Positions 20,892-27,240 of a stretch of 27,240 nucleotides of DNA are shown here, one piece after another; within the stretch, counting starts at the first letter, position 1, and each line of letters starts with the position of its first letter. This DNA is from Gnetum montanum (taxonomy: Eukaryota; Streptophyta; Gnetopsida; Gnetales; Gnetaceae): the NCBI GenBank assembly GCA_015680685.1, contig MNCI01003675.1, positions 1 to 27,240 of the forward strand, written 5' to 3'. The notes under the pieces are model-generated. The model was not told where the DNA came from and made no database searches. It worked only from the letters and a program-made list of their open reading frames with translations. The translations under genes were made by a program, and so were the position numbers.

Positions 20892-20905
20892 CCCCACGAT
20901 TGAAT
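20892..20905 (-). other. Polypurine tract and last pol-like codons before LTR B
   Basis: On the minus strand GTGGGGGTA immediately precedes the TG of LTR B, as expected for the plus-strand primer site. The frame running across it (KDEYSFNRGG, then MMNN inside the LTR) resembles pol C-termini that run into the 3' LTR in some plant gypsy elements. This is suggestive only. Confidence 0.55.
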
Positions 20906-22085
20906 GAATACTCATCCTTGAGTAAAGAAGAGGAGGAACAAGTTCTTTATAATACATATTGGATAGGTATGGGATTATTTACTAACATTACGAATGGACT
21001 TAGATGAAAAAAAATAGACTTTGAGTGCCCAAGTGTATAGAAATATAATTTTTACAAAATGGGGTGTTCATGATAAGAGAAGTGAACACCTTGGATATCA
21101 CTGATCAAACACCCCTTGGGAGTAGAAGAATGAGAGAGAGAAAAGAGATCCTTTAATCACAAACGTTCCTCATTGTGTGGCACTACTATGTTATCCTTAG
21201 TGAAGGTAGTCCCACTTCCAATCCATGCTTCCCACTGCAATCACAACAAAATCATAAATTAGTAAGTAATGTGTAACACAAAATTGTTAAATGTCTTGTC
21301 TTGTTGGTGGTTACACTTGGCTAGGTTGTGATTATGATTGATTGGTTCCTTGAGTAGTATTAGCAGGAAGGTTGACAGATAGGGTTAATTAAATTAAGTA
21401 GTCCATTAAATTTAAAAAAGTTCAATACAAGGAAATATTTGAAGAGGGTATAAGAATTCACAATAATAAAAAGGAAAGCTCACTGAAAATTGTTGTGAAT
21501 ATGTGCACAATCAGATGTCATTGATGAGGTAAAAAAAAAGAGAATTTGATTGTAAAAATGTCTAAGGGTAAAGAACTTAACTAACCCAACCAAAAGATAT
21601 GCAAGTGGGTCCTCCCCAAAGCAAGGATAGGCATTTTTGCTCTTGCATAACTTCAAACCAAAAAGTCTATGGGCTCTGTGGATGATTAATGGTTACAGAA
21701 GGTTAAGTACAAAAACTCATAAGAAACTAACTAAGAATTCTAACACATCAAACCAAGACATCAAATCAAGAACATGAAATCGACAGTGAGGTGAGACATG
21801 GAAAGCATATATGGATGAGAGAGAGTGAAATGGAGTCCCTAATTATGGTCACATGAAGTCCCTTGTGGATTTTGTGGTTAAATAACTTGATAAGATCCAT
21901 CCTTAGTCTAGATCAAAATCAACCACGTTCAATGACTCCACATCGACATTCTAAGACTAATCCATCCCCTAAGACATAAGAGTGCTCCCACGAAACAACC
22001 ACCATTTTAAATTAGAGAAGAAGTAGGAAGTGAGGAAGGGCCTTAGTTAGAGGAGATGAGTCCCATAACTAGTGCTTGTAGTCCA

Positions 22086-22321
22086 TTTATTCTTTCTAAG
22101 GGATATGCTTTAAATTCCCATTGTTTTTTTTCTTGTGAAATGGGAACCACACCATGCAAAGATATATGTATTTATTTTGTCTAAGGGGTGTGCTTTGAAT
22201 CCTCATATTTTTTTTTGATGAGAACCACACCATGCAAGGATGTATGCATCTATTTTGTCCAAGGGATGTGCTTTGAATTCTCATCATTTTTTCCTAATGA
22301 GAACCACACAATGCAAGGACT
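22086..22321 (+). repeat. Imperfect tandem repeat, three units of about 73-85 bp
   Basis: Units start at 22086, 22171 and 22249. Each has TNTATTYTKTCYAAGGG, then TGCTTTRAATYC, a variable T run, GAACCACACMATGCAARGA, and a short tail. The unit length varies mostly through the T run. Confidence 0.85.
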
Positions 22322-22983
22322 TGTTCAACTTCCTTTTATTGGATGACATAGAATGGTAAGAAATTCATGGAAACACATAGGCACCTAGGCAAATAGAAAA
22401 GCAAAAAGAATACTGAATCCCCTTGGAGCCACACCCTATTCAAACCTTTGAATCCTTCCCAATTCCGAAAACTACCAAAGTCACAAATTTATTAAAGTTT
22501 TATTAATAAAAAAGGGACTACACATTTCCAAAATAAGGAAAACCATAGAGTGTGTGGATGGGTGGATGTTGTGGACTCACTACCTGTTACATGAAAAAAA
22601 AACCATGTTCCAATTATCCATAAGAAAATTCAAAGCCAGAAACTAGACACCAATAATCAAATAACAAAAATAATACATACCACCATCAAGTACGCATTAC
22701 CAATGTACTTGGCACTAATTAACAAAAGGTTAGAAAACCACACCAAATAAAAGAAAATATAAAAGAAAGTATAAAATATTTAAGAAATAGCAAATGTACT
22801 AATGGTGGTGGAAAACAAAAATTAGAAAAGATTAATAGCATAAAAACAAAAAGATGTAAAATAAAGAATGTGTAAAACAAAAAGTTGTAACTTAAAGGTA
22901 AAAACCAAACATGAGCAATCAATGAAAAACAGTTCATCCCATCGGCCCAAACACTTATTGGGTGACGAACTTACATGGTGGAT

Positions 22984-23009
<26 letters not shown>
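22984..23009 (+). repeat. (CA)13 microsatellite
   Basis: Thirteen uninterrupted CA units, likely to vary in length between individuals. Confidence 0.95.
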
Positions 23010-23014
<5 letters not shown>

Positions 23015-23153
23015 GGAAAAAGTATAACGATGTTGTAAAACAAAAACAAGAAAAGTTAAAGAAATTTGTAAAACAAAAAAGTGTAAAACAAAAACGTTGT
23101 AAAACAAAAACGTGTAAAAGAAAAACTGAAAAAGAACTGAGGGCCCCATATGG

Positions 23154-24893
23154 TTAGCATAGGTGGCCATCTCCCCCATGACTGAGTTGTAAGGGAGAGA
23201 TCCGAAATAATGAGCGTGGTTGACCGCTGGTAGAAGTGTGACTTGTACTGGCTGGCGCAAATTCACGAAAAGGTTTTGTCTGTTGTACATTAACCAATAA
23301 CCTTTTATCCGGGCTATCAGGCTTGTATATCATCATGGCCCCGGAGGGAAAGGTAGTATGAATAATGTAAGGTCCTTCCCACAAGGTCTGAAATTTCGTA
23401 CGTTGGGGTACATGTGTGGGGTTCCAGTAAAGAACCTTATCTCCTGGTTTATACCTAAGCCTTCGGATCCTTAAGTCATGCCGTTGTTTACTGTGTGCTT
23501 TGTGCAACTCATTTAACGACAGTGCAACCAAGCGATTCTCATCTAACACATTCAAAGTTGCTAGTCGTTGTTTTTGTGCTAGGTCGAGATCCAGGTGAAG
23601 TTCGCAAGCCATGGACAGTGTACGGAGCTCACTCTGTATAGGCAGCTTTGGAAGTTTTCCGTACACTAGCTCATAGGGAGAATATCCTGTAGGGAGCTTC
23701 CAAGTGGAACGATACGCCCAAAGAGCGTCATTCAATTTCGTGCTCCAGTCGCGCCTAAATTTGCTAATTGTTCGTGTTAATATTCTGGTAATCTCCCTAT
23801 TAGTAACTTCAGCTTGGCCATTAGCTTGGGGATGATAAGGTGTGGTCAGTTTATGCTCAACCCCTAAGCGTTGCATCAAGTTTCTAAAGGTTGCACCTGT
23901 AAAATGCGTTCCATTGTCGGAAATAAGTGCACGTGGCACACCAAACCTGTTGACGATTTGTTGCTGTACAAATCGGGCTGCTGTAGATGATGTGCAATCG
24001 GTTACAGCGGCTGCTTCGGCCCATTTAGTTAAGTAATCAACAACAACGATTATGTATGCTTTTCCGTTGGACATTGGTGTAATCGGTCCCATGAAATCAA
24101 TCCCCCAAATGTCAAAGGGTTCTAGAGGTTGAATCCATTGTTGTGGACCCTCCATCCTAGCAGTCATTCCCCCATCACGCTGGCAGCGCTCACAAGATTG
24201 AGCAAAATGATGGGCGTCCCGAAATAGCGTTGGCCAATAATATCCTACAAGCAGGATTTTAGTGGCCGTTCGTCTCCCCGCATAGTGTCCCCCACAGGGG
24301 CCCTCATGAGCATCCTGGAGAACTTTTAATTGATCTTGATCGGGAACACACCATCGAACTAGGCCATCAGAGCAGACTTTATAGAGTTGTCCTCCAATTT
24401 CCATGAAGTATTTGATGTTATGAAGAAACTGTTGTTTCTTCCTAAAGTCTAAATTCTGTGGCATTTGTTGTGAAGTAAGATAGGTGAGAATGCTGCTATA
24501 CCAATTTACGTCCGTAGGTTGATTATTTATCACACCAGCAAAGAGGGCTTCGTCAGGAAAATGGTCAGATACCGCGTATTCGTCCTCTTTGCTGTCCCAT
24601 CGCAACCGAGACAGGTGATCGGCGACGACGTTCTCGGTGCCCTTGCGGTCTACAATAGTGAGATCGAACTCCTGAAGAATTACCAGCCAACGTATGATAC
24701 GTGGGCTAACCGTTGGCTTATTCATGAGGAACCTAATTGCACTATGATCTGTGTGGATATACACTTTGTAACCCAATACATAGTGCCTAAACTTGTCCAG
24801 TGCAAACACAACAGCCATTAATTCTTTTTCTGTAGTTGTGTAGTTAAGTTGTGCACCGGTAATACTTTTACTGGCACAATGGATGTAATAAGG
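23154..24893 (-). pseudogene. pol: Gypsy pol, RNase H C-terminal half and integrase
   Basis: A long open frame of 554 codons from Met (24818-23154), continuous in frame with 25 more codons up to the stop at 24894. The first part completes RNase H (TTEKELMAVVFALDKF, HTDHSAIRFL, GTENVVADHLSRL). The integrase follows with its zinc-binding H171, H178, C209 and C212 and its catalytic triad D241, D301 and E337, with 35 residues between the last two as in active integrases. The C-terminal module is a GPF/Y-like passage (LWEGPYIIHTTFPSGAMMI) with no chromodomain, which supports an Athila/Tat-type, non-chromovirus lineage. It would insert the element's cDNA into the genome. All catalytic residues are intact, but the stop upstream cuts it from the reverse transcriptase, so this copy probably cannot move alone. 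Confidence 0.9.
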
Positions 24894-26650
24894 TCATTTT
24901 TGTTCATCTAATTGTGTCAGTACAGCTCCTAAAGCATAATTGGATGCATCGGTCATTATGTGGAATGGTCTAGACCAATCGGGTGCTTGTAGAATGGGAG
25001 TTTCCACAAGTCTCTGTTTAAGAGCTTGGAATGCTTGTTCACACTCCCTGGTCCATTCAAATGGTGCATCTTTCTTTGTTAATTCTACCAACGGCTTGGC
25101 AACTTTGGAAAAGTTCGCAATAAACCTCCTGTAGTAGCCAGTGTGTCCAAGGAATGACCTTACGTCTTTAACGGTTTCCGGTTGTCGGGTAATTCCTTGG
25201 ATGACTTTAATTTTTTCTGGGTCAACTTCGATTCCTGATTGTGAAATTTTGTGCCCCAACACGATGCCCTCTTGAACCATCAGATGGCTCTTTTGCCAGT
25301 TGAGCTTAAGGTTGGTTTCAACACATCGTTTTAGGACTTGCTCTAACCGGTTGAGGGCTTGATCAAAGCTCGTTCCATAGGTGGAGAAGTCGTCCATGAA
25401 GACTTCTACTCCATTGCCTATTTGTTGTTGAAAGATACTTAGAACTAAGCGTTGGAACGTGGCTGGTGCATTACATAAGCCAAAAGGCATTTGTTTGTAT
25501 GCGAACGTTCCCCAAGGACTGGTGAACGTTGTTTTGGCTTGGTCTTCTGGTGCAATGCGTATTTGGTTATACCCGCTATATCCATCCAGAAAACTGTAGT
25601 AGCGGTGCCCTGCTATAGTGTCTAAGACTTGGTCCACAAATGGCAGTGGGAAGTGGTCTTTGAATGTTGCCATATTTAACAGCCTAAAATCTATACATAC
25701 CCTCCATTTACCTCCTTTTTTCGGAACAATGACAAGAGGGCTAACCCATTCGCTGTCAGCGATAGGGTAAATGAACCCGGCCTTGAGGAGTTGTTCTAGT
25801 TCTTCTTTAACAATTTGTTTTAATTTCGGGTTCAATCGCCTCTGGGGTTGTTTGCGAGGTTTCATAGAAGGGTCTGTATAAATCCTATGTTGGCATATCC
25901 GAGGGTCTATTCCGGTTAGTTCAGGATACGACCAAGCAAACGTGGCTGACCATTTGTTTATCATCCTTAGTAAACTTTCTTTTTGCATGGGTACGAGCTT
26001 TGCATTGATGATCACCGGTTTTCCGTATTTGAGGGTCACGTATTCCAGACCGGTGGGCAATGGTTTTAACTCTAAGGGCTTCTGTTTAAACTCTTCAGGA
26101 ATCTCCAACTTCCCCCAATTAATGTCTTCAGAGTTAAGGGCTGGAAGTTGACAACGAACTTGCTCCAATATGTCTGCGCTTTCAAGGTAAGCACTAGTTA
26201 TTCCCTCAGCTAGTTCCATGCACATAGTTGGTTTACTATCTTTATCAGCCATCAGCCACTGGGCGTCTTCTTGTTGTGTGGCTGTTGCATATAGGCACTT
26301 TTGTACATTAATATCCTGTGCACACCGGTTGCATGCACGCAATGTTAAACTTCGCACTGCCCATGATTTCTGCACGCAATGACACCCTGTGTCACTATAT
26401 GCGATGCATGGAATTTTTTCTTCTCAATTTTCCCAAATGTATTTGTCTTGGATATTTCTAGGGAAAGGTTACGAATGCCTAAGCGAGCGTCGATTGTGTT
26501 TAGCCATGCCCTCCCCATGATAATTGAAAAATCCCCTTTATCATTATTTATTTCGATCACTAGGAAATCAGCTGGATATGACCACCCACCGACAGTTGTA
26601 ACGATGTCTTCAACCTGCCCCAGAGGAACAGTGATGGACTGGTCAGCCAA
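24894..26650 (-). pseudogene. pol: Gypsy pol, protease C-terminal part and reverse transcriptase
   Basis: The main frame is 26375-24894 (493 codons). The reverse transcriptase covers about residues 140-420 and has RVCIDFRLLN, FLDGYSGYNQI, FGLCNAPATFQR and the catalytic VFMDDFSTYG (FMDDF at 326-330), the form typical of Athila-like elements. RNase H begins near 465, with its first aspartate in MTDASNYALG. The frame ends with TGA at 24896-24894, and translation past it continues in frame into the RNase H remainder, so this is a single nonsense mutation. Upstream, 26650-26345 in another frame carries the protease tail (ILGRPFL-like IIMGRAWL), so one frameshift lies near 26375-26400. Otherwise the sequence is intact. 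Confidence 0.9.
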
Positions 26651-27240
26651 TTCAAGGCGAACATTGCTCTTCTTGAGTGGAGGCAGGTTCTAGGTCTTGT
26701 ATAATTTTTGTGAGATTAAGTTAACCTCGGAACCTAAATCAAGGAGAGCCTTATGGGGTTCATTCCTAGCGACTTGAAGGTAAACTAAGGGGACTCCTAG
26801 ATCTGATAATTTTTTTGGAAGATGGCCAACTTTGATCTAGTCAGTTACTATATGTGTTAACATAACTGTGTGCATTGGACGTGATTTTGCTGCTGGAAGA
26901 TTTCCCGAAACTACGTTAGGTGTGGAGACGTTAGGAGGCCTGACTATTGGTAAGGGCGAAGGTTGAGATGGATTGTTGGTCCTAAGGAAGGGTCTTTTTG
27001 GTGAACGATTGTTAGAACCAACCGTTGAAGGTTTAGGGGCTCTCGTAGTGTTGGGCTGTCGCTTATTATGACGAAAAACCAAACATGAGCAATCAATGAA
27101 AAACTATCTTTGTTGGTAAAAACAAAAATAAAGAATGTGCTTTGTTGGGGCAGTTGGTGGTGTAGCCGTAGGTGCAAGAGATGTGGACAAATTTGGAGGA
27201 TACTGTGGGTATGGGACGTTTCCCGAAGGAGGGAAAGTCC
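26651..27240 (-). pseudogene. gag: Gypsy gag C-terminus and start of protease, continues beyond the window
   Basis: From the window end the minus strand encodes a proline-rich gag tail (PPSGNVPYPQYPPN, then TPPTAP). This is interrupted at about 27140-27073 by a T-rich insert carrying a stop, and then resumes as RHNKRQPNTTRAPKP. Farther on is the protease site LLDLGSEVNLIS (about 26745-26710), where DLG replaces the more common D-T/S-G, a form known in Athila-like elements. A TAG at 26692-26690 breaks the frame just before LPPLKKSNVRLELADQ. Capsid, 5' leader and 5' LTR lie outside the window. Confidence 0.75.

Larger units (their letters stand above)
20906..23153 (-). other. Non-coding, low-complexity region between LTR B and the gypsy integrase
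   Basis: No domain is recognisable on either strand. Minus-strand ORFs at 22719-23049 are hydrophobic only because the DNA is T-rich there. The region holds the three-unit repeat at 22086-22321, a CA microsatellite at 22984-23009, and repeated TGTAAAACAAAAA units at about 23033-23125. If LTR B is the 3' LTR of the element at 23154-27240, this is its long 3' non-coding region, as in Athila-type elements, which often have about 2 kb there. The alternative is that LTR B belongs to a separate element. I see no env-like ORF. Confidence 0.5.
22900..27104 (+). repeat. 31-bp exact repeat at 22900-22930 and 27074-27104
   Basis: Both copies share 31 identical bases with the core CCAAACATGAGCAATCAATG, in the same orientation. 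Both neighbourhoods also contain AATAAAGAATGTG: at 22861-22872 it precedes the 31-mer, and at 27130-27141 it follows it. The first copy is in the non-coding region beyond the integrase; the second lies in the gag region of the gypsy element. Confidence 0.85.

Noticed and set aside
20906-23153. A certain assignment of LTR B as the 3' LTR of the gypsy element at 23154-27240
   Set aside because: The spacing and strand fit an Athila-type 3' region, but the codons running into LTR B resemble those of another gypsy type and the 5' LTR is outside the window, so it is left open.
22719-23290. Hydrophobic minus-strand ORFs considered as an envelope-like gene of the gypsy element
   Set aside because: They are made of T-rich repeats and a CA microsatellite. 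There is no signal peptide plus ectodomain layout and no conserved cysteines.

Overview
This window is nuclear DNA of a seed plant: one intact host gene sits in a sea of nested, decayed retrotransposons. The density of old LINE, Ty1/copia and Ty3/gypsy relics, their loss of CpG, and the long AT-rich stretches suggest a large, repeat-rich genome. A gymnosperm would fit, but nothing here proves the lineage. There are no prokaryotic signals (operons, ribosome-binding sites, CRISPR). Three single-base Ns (12855, 13228, 17263) mark scaffold joins, and two of the joins look wrong or haplotype-mixed.

Layout. 1-464: the 3' part of an LTR (LTR A, + strand) carrying a short 33-bp tandem array. About 590-2940: a badly decayed LINE (+). 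2941-5885: gene-poor DNA with a tRNA-like SINE head and small tandem duplications. 5886-8629 (- strand): a two-exon COBRA-like gene of the COBL7-11 subgroup, encoding an apparently complete secreted, GPI-anchored wall-associated protein of about 640-653 residues. It has one 782-bp intron and an upstream ORF that overlaps the first start codon. 9870-10235: a LINE tail remnant (-). 10236-12490: AT-rich DNA without recognisable genes. 12490-13690: a second LINE (-), broken by a 372-bp contig that appears to be placed backwards.

13836-19201: a Ty1/copia element (+) with 5' LTR, tRNA-Met primer site, zinc knuckle, protease, integrase, reverse transcriptase and RNase H. All its reading frames contain stops and no 3' LTR is visible. 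It is interrupted at 17009 by the first 254 bp of another LTR (LTR C), followed by an N and then a 99% identical repeat of the preceding 503 bp. 19331-20032: an old Ty3/gypsy reverse-transcriptase fragment (-), cut at 20033 by a complete 859-bp LTR (LTR B, -) with a polypurine tract beside it. LTRs A, B and C are diverged relatives. 20906-23153 is low-complexity, non-coding DNA. 23154 to the window end: a young, nearly intact Athila-like Ty3/gypsy gag-pro-pol (-), with complete reverse-transcriptase and integrase catalytic residues, a few disabling lesions, and its 5' end outside the window.

I see no new multi-gene system. The most useful observations are the two assembly faults, the shared LTR family that ties three places together, the start-codon-overlapping uORF of the COBRA-like gene, and a 31-bp sequence shared between the gag region of the young gypsy element and the non-coding DNA beyond its integrase.
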